A DNA stretch of 64,000 nt, taken from contig CM066738.1 of assembly GCA_033961575.1 (NCBI GenBank), forward strand, positions 68,061,478 through 68,125,477. Reading direction: 5' to 3'. Within the stretch, counting starts at the first letter, position 1; every line of letters begins with the position of its first letter. The translations under genes were made by a program, and so were the position numbers. Below the pieces are notes generated by a model. The model was not told where the DNA came from. It was given only the letters and a program-made list of their open reading frames with translations, and did no database searches. The stretch comes from Aselliscus stoliczkanus. Taxonomy: Eukaryota; Chordata; Mammalia; Chiroptera; Hipposideridae. Shown piece by piece: positions 33,399 to 44,350 of this stretch.

Positions 33399-34300
33399 AA
33401 AAATGGGTAGAGAACCTGAGTAGACATTTCTCCAAAGAAGACATACAAATGGCCAATAGACATATGAAAAAATGCTCAACATCACTTACCATCAGAGAAA
33501 TGCAAATAAAAACCATAGTGAGATACCGCCTCATACCTGTTGCAATGGCTATCATCAACAAGACAAACAATAAGTGTTGGAGAGGCTGTGGAGAAAAAGG
33601 GACCCTCATACACTGTTGGTGGGAATGCAGCTTAGTGCAGCCACTATGGAAGGCAGTGTGGAGGTTCCTCAAAAATTTAAGAATAGAATTACCATATGAC
33701 CCAGGATTCCCTCTCCTGAGTATATACCCAAAATATCTGAAAATATTTCTCCATAAAGATGTATGTGCTCCAGTGTTCATTGCAGCTTTATTTATGGTGG
33801 CCAAGACATGGAAACAACCAAAGTGTCCTTCAATAGAAGATTGGATAAAGAAAATGTGGTATATATACACAATGGAATACTATAGTGCCATAAAAAAGAT
33901 GAAATAATGCCCTTTGTGACAACATGGATGGACCTTGAGATTATTATGCTAAGTGAAATAAGTCAGACAGAAAAAGTAGAGAACCACATGATTTCACTGA
34001 TATGTAGTATATAAAACTGAAAATAACAAAGGAACAAAACAAACAAATGAAGAAACAAAAACTCGTAGACACAGACAATAGTTTATTGGTTACAAGGGTA
34101 AGGGGAGAAGGAGTGGTAGATGAGGGTAAAAGGGATCAAACATATGGTGATGGAAGGAGAACTGATTCTGGGTGGTGAACACACAATGTGATATGTAGAT
34201 GATGTATTACAGAATTATACACCTGAACTCTATGTAACTCTACTAACCATTGTCACCCCAATAAACTTTAATTTAAAAATAATATAATTTTTAAAATAAA

Positions 34301-35680
34301 AAAAAAGAAAGGACCTCCAACCAAGGTTAGTCTACCCTACAAAGCTATCATTTAGAATTGAAGGACACAGATAAAGAGCTTCCCAAACAAGAAAAAAGCT
34401 GAAGGAATTCCTCACCACCAAACCAGTATTACACGGAATCTTAGAGGGACTTCTTCAAGACAAAAAAAAATTAATAAAATAAAATAAAAAATATGAATAA
34501 CAAAATGGCAATAACTACATATCCATTACTTTAAATTTCAATGGATTAAATGCTCCAATCAAAATTTAGGGTGGCTGAATGGACAAGAAGACAAGACCCT
34601 TACATATGCTGTCTATAAGAGACTCATTTCAGATCAAAAGACACACACAAACTGAAAGTAAAGCAGTGGGAACAGATTTTCCATGAAAATGGAAATGAAA
34701 AAAAAAGCTAGAGTAGCAAACTTGTACCAGACAAAATAGACTTTAAAACGAAGTGGCAAAGAAGGACCCAGTGATCCCACTTCTGGGTAATTATCTGAGG
34801 ACCCCCAAAATACTACTTCAAGGAGATATGTGCATCTCAAAAGCCAAAATATGGAGGCAGCCTGGCTATCCGTTGATGGACAAATGGATAAAGAGTAGGT
34901 GGTACATATATACAATGGAGTATAGCTTGGCCATGGATGGGAACAGGTTTTTGCCATCTGGAGTGGCATGGATGGACCTGAAGGGTATTGTCCTGAGTGG
35001 AGTATGTCAGAAAGTGAAAGACAAGGCCGGCCAAGTGGCGCAGTGGTTAAGCGCTGGCTTGGAAAGCCAGCGGCCCCGGTTCAGTCCCACATATGAGGGC
35101 CAGTGACACTGCCCTCAAAAAAAAAAAAAAATCAAAGAAAGTGAAAGACAGATGCAATGTGATTTTGCTTATATGTGGAATCTAAAGAACAAAATAAACA
35201 AACAAACAAAACAAAAACAAACTTATAAATAGAGTTCAGTTTGATGGCTGCCAGATGGAAAGGGGGTTCGGAATGGGTGAAAAAGGGGAAGGGATTAAGA
35301 AGCACAAATTGGTTGTTACACAGTAATCATGCAGATGTAGGGTATAGCATAAGAAATATAGTCAATAATATTGCAATAATTATGTATGGTGTCAGAAGGA
35401 TTCTAGATTTATTGAGGTGATAGATGGGAGGGGGTTGGCAGACAAAGTGAAAAAGGTACAGGCATTAAGAAGTACAAATTGGAGGTTACAAAATAGTCAT
35501 ATGGATATAAAATAAAGCATAGGGAATATAGTCAATAATATGATAATAACTATGTATAGTATAAGGTGGGTACTAGATTAGTCAGGGGGATCACTTCCTA
35601 AATTATATAAATGTCTAACCATTATGCTCTACACCTGAAATTAATATAAAATATTGAATGTCAACTGTAATTTAAACATT
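34301..35680 (+). mobile_element. Outer L1, distal part with internal deletion
   Basis: ORF1 ends near 34460. The inter-ORF segment has ATGGCAATAACTACATATCC at 34505. The first endonuclease codons run to about 34748, and the sequence then jumps to the ORF2 end and 3' UTR. Most of ORF2 is therefore deleted. This is the second ORF2-deleted L1 in the window. A SINE-A lies at 35024-35137. Confidence 0.78.
35024..35137 (+). mobile_element. SINE-A, 13-bp TSD
   Basis: The short SINE has the head AGGCCGGCCAAGTGGCGCAG. AAAGTGAAAGACA is duplicated at 35011-35023 and 35138-35150. Confidence 0.92.
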
Positions 35681-35945
35681 TAAAAAGGAAGGACAAGCAT
35701 GAAAGGGAATAAGAGATTCAAATTTCCAGGTATAAAACAAGTAAGTCATGGGAATGTAATGTACAGCATAAGGAATATAGTCAATAATATTGTGATAGCA
35801 TATTACACTGTCAAATGGTTGCTGGACTTATGGCGATCACTTCTTTAGGTATATAAATGTTGAATGACTATTGTGTACACCTGAAACTAATATAATATTG
35901 TATGTTAGTTATATTTAAATAAAAATCTTAAAAATAAAATAAAAA
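35280..35945 (+). repeat. Three imperfect repeats of L1 3' UTR sequence
   Basis: The pattern ATTAAGAAG(C/T)ACAAATTGG, then a TAGTCATG-type word, then AGCATAGGGAATATAGTCAA-type sequence recurs near 35295, 35463 and 35710, each followed by an AT-rich stretch. Either the 3' UTR has internal repeats or tails of related elements are stacked. The A-rich tails near 35680 and 35935 favour stacked tails for the last unit. Confidence 0.65.
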
Positions 35946-36297
35946 AGCTGAACTCATGGAAACAGAGAGTAGAATAGTAGTTGCCTGGGACTGGGGTGGG
36001 TGGAGAAAATGGGAAAATATTGGTCAGAGAGTACAAACTTCCAGTTATAAAATAGTAAGTTCTGGAGATCTAATGTACAGCGTGGTGCCTATTGTAAAGT
36101 GTATTATATTAATACATTTGAAAGTTGCTAAAAGAGTAGATCTTAAGTGTTTCCACCACAGAAATAGAGGTAATTCCATGAGAAGATGGATGTGTTAACT
36201 AACAGTATTGTAATCATTTCACAATACATACATGTTTCAAATCATCATGTTGTACACATTAAATTTACACAATGATATATGGCAATTATATCTCAAT
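35946..36297 (+). mobile_element. L1M 3' end
   Basis: CTGAACTCATGGAAACAGAG through GTAGTTGCCTGGGACTGGGG to CAATTATATCTCAATAAAAC is the typical 3' UTR of an old L1M. No open frame. Confidence 0.75.
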
Positions 36298-36311
36298 AAA
36301 ACTGGAAAAGA

Positions 36312-36730
36312 GGGCCAGCCGAGCGGCACATTGGTTAAGAGCTGGTCTGGGATGCCAGCAGCCCCAGTTCAGAGCCCACATATGAGGGCCATATGTGGAG
36401 CTGGGCTATGTGAGCCCCGGGGATGGTGTAGGCTGCAGCTCCTGCTGCAGTGGGCTGCCATAGGCTACAGGGAGTGGCCGGCAGCCAGCTTGAGTGGCTG
36501 GCAGCCAGCGTGAGCTGCAAATAGTCTCGGTGAGTGACCATCCAGGGGCCGACGACCGATTTGCCTCATCCGGGAAGAGCACAATGACGATACCAACATG
36601 GGCCAGTGAAGCAACGTCCTCCGCAACTAGACTGAAGAACAAGAAGACAGCAACTTGTCTGTTCCCCTTCCCCAATTCCCCAACGCTGTTCCCCTCCCCC
36701 AATTCACCAATAAAATCTTTAAAAAAAAAA
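36312..36730 (+). mobile_element. SINE-B with 14-bp TSD
   Basis: The long SINE has the head GAGGGCCAGCCGAGCGGCAC, GAGTGGCTGGCAGCCAGCGT units, and the tail AATAAAATCTTTAAAA. AAAACTGGAAAAGA is duplicated on both sides. Confidence 0.9.
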
Positions 36731-36744
36731 AAACTGGAAAAGAA

Positions 36745-39150
36745 ATAAATAAGACCACTGCAACCTATCATCAGAAAAAGTTAAACACATACACTAGTTG
36801 TCTCAGTGCTTCAAACAACATATAACATTCTTCTATTTAATTCATATGCTTCTAACAGGAATAAAAAAGTATTAAGGATTTAATCCCCTTTGGATAATTC
36901 AGTTTGAAATAAAGTGAAAAATTTTAGTGTCCTCTTCCCACCCTTATTCTACCCTCTCTCCTTTCATCTCCCTGAAGTCATCCTGATCTCTCCCAGAGGC
37001 CTACACTCAGGAACTACCCAGGCCTGCTGTCCTATCACCAAGGGGGCCAGCATTCCTCTCTTCCTCCCAACAAAGTCTCAATGTGGCTGATTTCAATGAG
37101 GTAATAGAAAGCAATAGGACTAACAGCATTCATTCTCAGATCAGTTTTCCAAGGTAGTCATATTTTAAAAGTAGAGCTTATTTATCCATATAAATTCCTA
37201 CTAGATGAAATATGGATTTCAGCCTGTGTGCCCAAAGAAATTAAAGAATTCAGTACCGTGGCAAAAGAGGGGTATTATCACTTTTTGAAGAAGGTTGCTA
37301 TGCCCATGATGCAAGAAGCTTTGCTGTTGGACTCCTCACAGCATCTACAACATGCTGTAAGGATGATGGTGAGTCACACTCCTTGATTTCTGAGTGATTT
37401 GATTATCATGACTTGATTCCCTATTTCTAGATTGAAAAGAGTGCAATATATTATAAGCATATATTATGCAGATAATATTTCAAATGTCATACCAAAATGC
37501 TGCCTGGAAACTGATATTCAAATAAATGGTGAAAGAATTCTAATTTAGCTAGAATATACAGCTCCATTCTCTAAATGAGAGTCTGTTATTCACAGTCTTC
37601 CCAGCTCCACATACTCATTATTTTTAAGACCTCTTCTTGCTTTCCATTTCCATCACTTCATATATACATATATAACCACAAAGTAAAAACAAAGCAGGAA
37701 CTATATTTATGGTCATTGGTGCCTCTGTTAATAGAGGTCTAATCCTTGATTATCAAATCTCGGGCACAGTGTGGGATTACAATACCTAACCAATTTTTAT
37801 TAGGCTTCTATTAAGTGTCAGTCATTGAGATCCACCCAGAATTTCTGCCATATATCAGTTCTTTCATCCTGGGAGAGAAATGCTGGCATTCAGCTAAGTG
37901 CCTTTGATCAGGCCATCATTATGTATCTTCCCATAGACCCCAGTATCATATAGCCTGGTCATAGAACAAATAGGAAAGTCAATATATATCTATATGTTTA
38001 GAACATGAATTCAGAACATAAGGTAAGTAAAGATGGGCAGGATTTAGTATTCACAAAGAGCTATTTTTAAGAGAAATGTTTCTAAATTTCATAATTCACT
38101 TTTTTTAAGCAAGTAGAAATCAAGTAGTTGTATTGGAAAAATAAATATTTTCTAACCAAATAATCATCCACATTCTCTCCAGAAAACGCCCAGACTTTTC
38201 CCCCTGAACCTGTATCTCCAATTTACTGCCTTATGTCAATTGTTTACAAAATGCAGCCCCAGTCATTCTTTATTTAATTATTAATAGTATCTAGAGTGCC
38301 TAATACAGTACCTGACAAGTATCTATTGATCAGGCACTCAATAAACATTTGTTACATGAATGAATGAACTGTTGAAATCTGTGACTCATATTTTAGTTAG
38401 CAAAAATACAAATGGTGTTTTTAATTAATTCAACAACATATGGTATTGATTCTAAATGTGTTTCATTAAATTATAAGCAAGCACTGAGATACTGATACTA
38501 CAAAGGTAATTCTGCTACCAGAATATAATTATAGTAATGCATTACTAGACTTGTTTGTTAAACACAGACTATCAACATGCCATAATCAGCCCTTCATTAA
38601 GTTGTACAAGAATTTTTAAGATGTTTAAACTGCCAGATTTCTCTTTCCTCATTAGCAGAGAGAAAGTACTTTCCTTAAACCCAGGCAAGAGGGACCTTAT
38701 CCTGGATTCCCTCTATAGCACTTATTTAGCTGCATTCCCCCACTCCGTTCCCATGGGGAAGTCTGTAGTGCCAAAGGGATATGCATACCCAGGGCCAACA
38801 CCCTTTCTCCTGGACTACACTCTGAGTATCTAAGATCCCAGGATCCCAGGTCAAACAACATCAAGCCTATTTCCAGTACCTGTGCAATTTAGCCTCCCAG
38901 GGTCCTTCTGCCAGAGGCTGGACCATACCTACAGTGCTCACCCCTCAGCCTGGGGGGTGGGTGTACACAGTAGGGAGGGAGGCCCACACAAGCACATGCA
39001 GGATAAAGCCATGGATGGGAAGAGAGATGGCTGACCTCAGACCAAGGACCAGAGCTTGCTCTCCTTATGCCACCATTTTCCAGCACAGACCACTAAGGAG
39101 GCCAAGAATTCTAATTCAAAGCTGCCTTCCAAAATTACTGGAAAAACATG
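36745..39150. other. Low-repeat DNA without a recognised gene
   Basis: About 2.4 kb, mostly unique in appearance. It holds an L2-like end at 38285-38370 and the weak exon-like segment near 37246-37368 (see findings). No complete open frame longer than about 90 codons carries recognisable domains. Confidence 0.5.
38285..38370 (+). mobile_element. L2-like 3' end
   Basis: AGTGCCTAATACAGTACCTG, then CAGGCACTCAATAAACATTT, then TGAATGAATGAAC is the familiar end of L2 or a related ancient element. Confidence 0.65.
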
Positions 39151-39167
39151 CATCAAGATATTGGTTA

Positions 39168-39581
39168 TGGGCTGGCCGAGTGGCTCATTAGTTAAGGGTT
39201 AGCTTAGGAGAAAAAACTCTGGGCAGCAGGGCCACTGGTTGGGATCCCACATGGGCCAGTGATGATGTGCCCTCTATGGCTAAGATGGTGAACAACAGCT
39301 GGACCTGGAACTGGACTGCTGTGAGTTACCGGTGACAGAATAGGCTGCAGTGGGGCTGGTCGTGAAAGTTGGAGTGTGCTTTCTTGAGCTGCCGTGAGCA
39401 GCCGATCTGCCTCAGCCGGGAAGAGTGCAATGATCACAATACCAACATGGGCCGGTTAGGCTACATCCTCCACAATGACACTGAAGAACAAAAAGAAAGC
39501 AATTTGTCTGTTCCCCTTCCCTGATTCCCCAGCACTGTTCCCTCCCCCCAATTCCCCAATAAAAAAAAAACTTAAAAAAAA
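39168..39581 (+). mobile_element. SINE-B with exact 14-bp TSD
   Basis: The long SINE has the head TGGGCTGGCCGAGTGGCTCA and an A-rich tail. CAAGATATTGGTTA is duplicated at 39154-39167 and 39582-39595. It uses the SINE-C-like TGGCTCA head with the SINE-B body. Confidence 0.92.
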
Positions 39582-39739
39582 CAAGATATTGGTTAAATTT
39601 GGAGGGTGAAATTGTGAGTGATATTTTTCTATGCATTTTTTGTTTGTTTTTTGTTTTTTGATTATTTTTGCTTCAGTTTTCATGTCTGTAAAGTAGAGAT
39701 GATAATAAGACATCCCTCATCAAATTGTAATAGATGAAA

Positions 39740-39800
39740 TGGAATAATGCATGTGAAACTTGAAGCACAGTACCTGACAAAGGGTAAATGCTCAATAAAA
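39740..39800 (+). mobile_element. L2-like 3' end, short
   Basis: AAGCACAGTACCTGACAAAG followed by AATGCTCAATAAAATAATTG resembles an L2 end. Confidence 0.5.
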
Positions 39801-40254
39801 TAATTGTAACTACAATTATTATTACACACATGTACTAATATTATAACTAGGAACACAGGCCATAATAAATGCTATTTCAAAACCGGTTAAAGAAAAAAGG
39901 TGATTTCTAGGTGGCCATGAAGGTGTATGTGTCAAGATGGAAAGTAACAACAAGTTAGAGTTTAGTAGCTTGATATACAACTTTGCAGAATTTTGATATA
40001 TGGTTCATGGACCTCTATGTATTCCTGTGCCTCTGGATTTGCAAATGTTAGAAGTGCTTTCTTCAAATTCTTTTCTTGAACTTTAAGTATCCAAATATAC
40101 TGAATGTACTTAATGAAATATCACAAGTGAGAACCATTCATTTAAACCTCTGAGATTCTGTATGTTCACAAACTTACCAACAGAAGTGCTTGGTCCAGAT
40201 GAATAGGTTCTCTTGAAGCAGCCTATGAACATCAACAAATTTCATTTCTGGCAG

Positions 40255-40445
40255 TAATAATATTCACAAATAATAATAAGGTTTATTGAGCATTTAGCAT
40301 ATGCCGGGTACAGCACCAAGTCATTTGCATACATTACTCCATTCAATTCTCAAAACCCTAAAGTAGATGCTAATATTATTTTATTTTATAGACAGGGGAA
40401 CTAAGATGTAGAGAAGTTTAATGACGTGTCCAGGTTTCCACAGTC
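40255..40445 (+). mobile_element. MIR SINE, ancient
   Basis: GGTTTATTGAGCATTTAGCA, ATTACTCCATTCAATTCTCA and TTTATAGACAGGGGAACTAA are in MIR order. Confidence 0.8.
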
Positions 40446-41504
40446 AGAAAAGACAACATCGTGAGGAGGCGGGGCTCGGCAGCCTGCAGAGTACCCACTG
40501 TCTGCCATTTATTCCACGTCCTCCAGCATCACAATCCTCTCTTAGTCTCTGTCTCTCTTCCTTACACCCTCTCATCCTCACCTTTGCCTATCCAGGCCTT
40601 AGGCCTCAGGCCTCAGGCCTCCAACCTGAGGTTTCTAGTTATAATTGCTTATTGTGTTGAATAGTTTGGGGACTGATGCCTTTCAACACACACACAGAAA
40701 AAAACAGATACACAGAAATTAGGGTACCCTGGAATCAGGCAGACTCTGCCCTGTGAAGGCATGAGGGAACTGGAGCTGAGTGAAGATTCCCAAGGGAGTG
40801 GTGGAAAGATGTATGGAGCTCCCTGTGCCAGAAGTGTGCTGTGAATGAATGTCTCCTGCACCTTGAAAATGGAGGGACAGAAAACAGAACCAAGAATGTA
40901 CACAGACATGAGCATCAGGGCTGAAGCAGAGGAAAAAGGCATCCAAACTAAAGAACTGTCTCAGGGGCAGGGAGAACAGTTTGGGTCAGACATAAAAATT
41001 AGTAAAATTCACTTTTCTTTACTAAACTCCAGACTAAATCCACTCTTGTTTTTGTGCTTAATTAAATCAAATTTGTGTTTAAAAAAATTGAACTTAACCC
41101 ACGTGTTTTTGAAGTACAGAAGAGGGAGCCATTGTAAGTTTCTTCAAAATTGGTATGTGTTTGGGTTACAGTTCATGAGCCCAAGAAAGAGGCAAAATGA
41201 TCTCAGAAGCATGTCATTGGATGAAATCATTTGGGAAGGAACTCCCTTTTTCTTTTTTCTGTCTTCCTCAAATGCACTGACTGAATATGCTTACTTTTGG
41301 AGAATATATTGAGGACCAATCTTACCTGCCCTCTATAGAGAAAGAAAGGCGAAAATATTTCATTTTCAGTCCATATTTCAATTTAACCTCACCCTTCTAC
41401 TGGTACAAAAGTGTGTAGGCCACTCAAAAACTCTTACTTGCTCTTGTTTGTTACCACGACAACAGGGATCTGCTCTGAATAGACAGGAAGGATGGGGAAA
41501 TAAA
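40446..41504. other. No gene recognised
   Basis: Unique-looking sequence. The longest open frame (40845-41312, plus) has no recognisable domain, contains a low-complexity hydrophobic end and has no supporting context. I treat it as chance. Confidence 0.5.
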
Positions 41505-41506
41505 TA

Positions 41507-41588
41507 TTAGATTGTCGGAAAAGTCATGATGCATTTTTGCAATGAAAAACATAGAAAAAAATACATCATGACTTTTCCGACAACCCAA
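41507..41588. mobile_element. 82-bp mariner-type MITE, nearly palindromic
   Basis: TTAGATTGTCGGAAAAGTCA on the left and, reversed, TTGGGTTGTCGGAAAAGTCA on the right form about 32-bp inverted repeats around a short A-rich loop. TA dinucleotides flank it at 41505-41506 and 41589-41590. Size and layout match MADE1-like miniature mariners. It has no transposase. Confidence 0.88.
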
Positions 41589-42004
41589 TATGTTTCAACC
41601 TACTTGAGAAATACTTCATTGTTGATAGCACGATGCTTCCAGTGTTATTGGCTACTAAGCGTATTAAGTGGTTAATGAAAGTGCCTTCAGGAACCTGATT
41701 CTTTCCAGGATTTAAGCTATGTGGCTAAGAGACAGCACATTCAATCCAATTTTTCTACCAGATGGAAGGCAGCAGGTGGGGCTCTCAGGAAACGCTCTGT
41801 GAACTCTCAATAGCAGCCAGAACACACAAGGCCTGTGGTTCTGCATGGGCTTAGACATGTACATGGCCTACCTCAGGCACAGGCTTGCTGGAGACAGAGC
41901 CAAGAGCCCCTTGTAGAGTCTGAATCCCTGGTTATAGCTCAAAGAGAAAATAACAAAGTTCCTCTGCCAGCCACCCTCATAATAGTTGTATTTTATACCA
42001 GATC

Positions 42005-42185
42005 CCATTCAATATTTTTTAGTCCTGTTGTATGCTAGATCCTCTATATAATTACCAGATTTAGTCATCTTAAAATCTTTTTGAAATAGGTGCAATTATC
42101 CCCATTTTTCACCAGAAAAACAATAAATAATGTTCAAAGAGGTTAAATAACATATCCAAGTTCACATAGCCATCAAGAAAAGTCT
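42005..42185 (+). mobile_element. Probable MIR fragment
   Basis: TTTTGAAATAGGTGCAATTA, then CCCCATTTTTCACCAGAAAA and GAGGTTAAATAACATATCCA follow MIR order. The left end is weak. Confidence 0.6.
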
Positions 42186-42603
42186 AATTTTCAAATTCAC
42201 ATAGGAAAGAGGAGAAGCCCAACTTATGGTCTGCAACAGTGCAGGAAGTGGGGTAATGCTGAGCTCACTCACCACTCACTGAGTCACAAGCCACTAATCA
42301 TTAGTGAGCCAACAGCTTGGTCCTTGCTCCCACGTAGCCTATACACTGAGGCATTCAGACCATAGACAAGTAAAAATATATATATAATTACAAGTCATGC
42401 TAAGTGCTGTTAAAGAAATGGTGCCCTAAAAAGAATTTTACCCTCATCCTTATGAAACAGTCTGCCCTCTGGAGCCCTCTCCTTTGCAAAGACAGAGCTT
42501 TCATCCACAGACCTGAGATGATGTGTTCAGCTTTGCAGGGTGACTGAGAACATGCACTTGCTCTCTCTTCCCTAGCAGGGGCTATTCCAAACTGAACTTT
42601 GAG

Positions 42604-42717
42604 GGCCGGCCGAGTGGCGCGGTGGTTGAGCGCTGGTTTGGGAAGCCAGCGGCCCCGGTTTGGTCCCACATATGAGGGCCAGTGACACTGCCCTAAAAAA
42701 ACAACAACAACAACAAA
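42604..42717 (+). mobile_element. SINE-A, 15-bp TSD
   Basis: The short SINE has the head GGCCGGCCGAGTGGCGCGGT and a CAA-rich tail. AAACTGAACTTTGAG is duplicated at 42589-42603 and 42718-42732. Confidence 0.93.
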
Positions 42718-43145
42718 AAACTGAACTTTGAGAAGAGCTGAGCCCTTGCAAAGTCGAGGAGGTGGAGCACACACTGCATACTGGTAGGCTGCTGACTCCA
42801 AGAATTTTGTTTCCAGCAGGCTCCCTGCGATTCAGGCTGGGTGGTGATGGTGGTGGTAGCTTTTTCCTGTATGTGCTGGAGAAATGGAGAACGGCTGATC
42901 TGAGACCAGACTCCTGAAAACCCCTTCTTCCCATCTCCCTGCCACATTGTCTTCATCAGGACAAATGCAGAAACCTAGGTTTCTACCTTCTTGAAACAGA
43001 TCCATCCTCAATGGATCAATGTTCAATGTCCATCCTCAAAAGATCAATGTCACAAGGAGGAAGAAAATAGGGAGAAGATGGGCCCAGTTCTGCTACAGCC
43101 TAATTCTGTGACTTGAGATAAGCATCTTAAAATTCAACTGAATGG

Positions 43146-43202
43146 CAAAATGTATAACTATTGTACTGTGTTGTACACCTGAAACTAATTAAAAATAAAA
43201 AA
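43146..43202 (+). mobile_element. Very short L1 type I tail
   Basis: GTATAACTATTGTACTGTGT TGTACACCTGAAACTAATTA plus an A-rich tail lies between AATTCAACTGAATGG and AATTCTACTGAATGG. It sits at the 5' edge of the L1 fragment that follows. Confidence 0.7.
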
Positions 43203-43338
43203 ATAAAAATTCTACTGAATGGGAGAAGATATTTGCCAATAATACATCTGATAAGAGGATAATATCCAAAATTTACTTCTTAAATACTCATACAACTCAA
43301 CACCAAAAAAACAAACAACCCAATTAAAATGATGGGCA

Positions 43339-43733
43339 GGGCCGGCCGAGTGGCACGTTGGTTAAGAGCTGGCTTGGGACGCCAGCAGCCCCAGTTCGGA
43401 TTCCACATATGAGGGCCAGTGACACTGCCCTCTACAGCTAAGATGGTGAACAACAGCTCGACCTGGAGCTGGGCTGTATGAGTACCAGTGACAGTGTAGG
43501 CTGCAGTGCCTGCTGCAGTGGGCTGCCATAAGCTACAGTGAGTGGCCAGCAGCCACCGTGAGTGGCCGGCAGCCAGAGTGAGCTGCCAATAGCTGCCATG
43601 AACACGGGAAGAGCCCAATGATAATACCAACGTGGGCCAGTGAAGCAACGTCCTCCACAACTAGATTGAAAAACAAAAGGACAGCAACTTGTCTGCTCCC
43701 CTCTCCCAATTCCCCAATAAAAATCTTAAAAAA
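43339..43733 (+). mobile_element. SINE-B
   Basis: The long SINE has the head GGGCCGGCCGAGTGGCACGT, GTGAGTGGCCGGCAGCCAGA units and the tail AATAAAAATCTTAAAAA. AAAATGATGGGCAG and AAAACATGGGCAG flank it. Confidence 0.9.
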
Positions 43734-43910
43734 AAAAACATGGGCAGAGGACATGATGAGACATTTCTCTAAAGAAGACATACAGATGGCCAACAGACAT
43801 ATGAAAAGATGTTCAACATCACTAATCATTAGAGAAATGCAAATAAAAAGCACAATAAAATACCACCTCACTCCTTTCTGAATGACTATCATCAATAAAT
43901 CAACAAACAA

Positions 43911-44350
43911 GAGCCGGCCGAGTGGCGCATTGGTTAAGAGCTGGTTTTGGGATGCCAGTGGCCCCAGTTCGGATCCCATATATGAGGGCCAGTGACACTG
44001 CCCTCTACAGCTAACAACAGCTCCACCTGGAGCTGGGCCATGCGAGCCCCAGAGACGGTGTAGGCTGCAGCCCCTGCTGCAGTGGGCTGCCATAGGCTAC
44101 AGTGAGGGGCTGGCAGCCAGCGTGAGTGGCTGGCAGCCAGCGTGAGCTGCCAATAGCCGCAGTGAGTGACATCCAGAGGCCGGCGACCGATTTGCCTCAT
44201 CTGGGAAGAGCGCAATGATGATAACAACATGGGCCAGTGAAGCAACGTTCTCCGCTACTAGACTAAAGAACAAAAGGACAGCAACTTACCTGTTCCCCTT
44301 CCTCCATTGCCCAATGCTGTTCTCCTCCCCCAATTCCCCAATAAAATCTT
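43911..44350 (+). mobile_element. SINE-B with CAAA tail repeat
   Basis: The long SINE has the head GAGCCGGCCGAGTGGCGCAT and repeated GAGTGGCTGGCAGCCAGCGT units. The tail leads into AAAC/CAAA repeats to about 44390. AATAAATCAACAAACAA and AATAAATAAACAAACAA flank it. Confidence 0.9.

Larger units (their letters stand above)
29240..33907 (+). pseudogene. L1 type II ORF2, broken by SINEs and stops
   Basis: The endonuclease part is visible at 29421-29744 (NIYAPNQGAPKYTKQLL, IVGDLNTS). The reverse transcriptase is at 30969-31300 ([15 protein letters not shown]), and the catalytic [15 protein letters not shown] is near 32000. The C-terminal parts are at 33035-33290 and 33449-33907, with the Cys motif [18 protein letters not shown]. 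Inserted SINEs lie at 30029, 31323, 31690, 32063 and 33296, with many stops between. The order of domains is that of a complete ORF2. Confidence 0.88.
26321..34300 (+). mobile_element. Inner, near full-length L1, type II
   Basis: A second L1 lies inside the ORF1 of the outer L1. It has a 5' UTR (26321-27381), ORF1 (27382 to about 28803), ORF2 (about 29240-33907) and a 3' UTR ending GTCACCCCAATAAACTTTA (about 34270). Six SINE pieces interrupt it. The outer ORF1 resumes at 34301 with GAAAGGACCTCC, in register with the break at 26320. AAAAACGAAG and AAAAAAGAAAG are a weak TSD. The element has decayed more than the type I copy at 17.7 kb. Confidence 0.85.
23605..35680 (+). mobile_element. Outer L1 of the nested block (interrupted)
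   Basis: The 5' UTR begins near 23605 with CAAGATGGTGGAGTAGG, a YY1-like start. ORF1 spans 25054 to 26320 and resumes at 34301. An inter-ORF segment and the start of ORF2 reach 34748. A deletion there joins the start of the endonuclease to the end of ORF2 (from AAGAAGGACCCAGTGATCCC). The 3' UTR follows to about 35680. Insertions are a composite SINE at 25430, a whole type II L1 at 26321-34300 and SINE-A at 35024. It is inert. Confidence 0.8.

Noticed and set aside
40845..41312. A 155-codon plus-strand frame
   Set aside because: No known domain, no neighbouring exon signals and an irregular composition; I could not separate it from chance.
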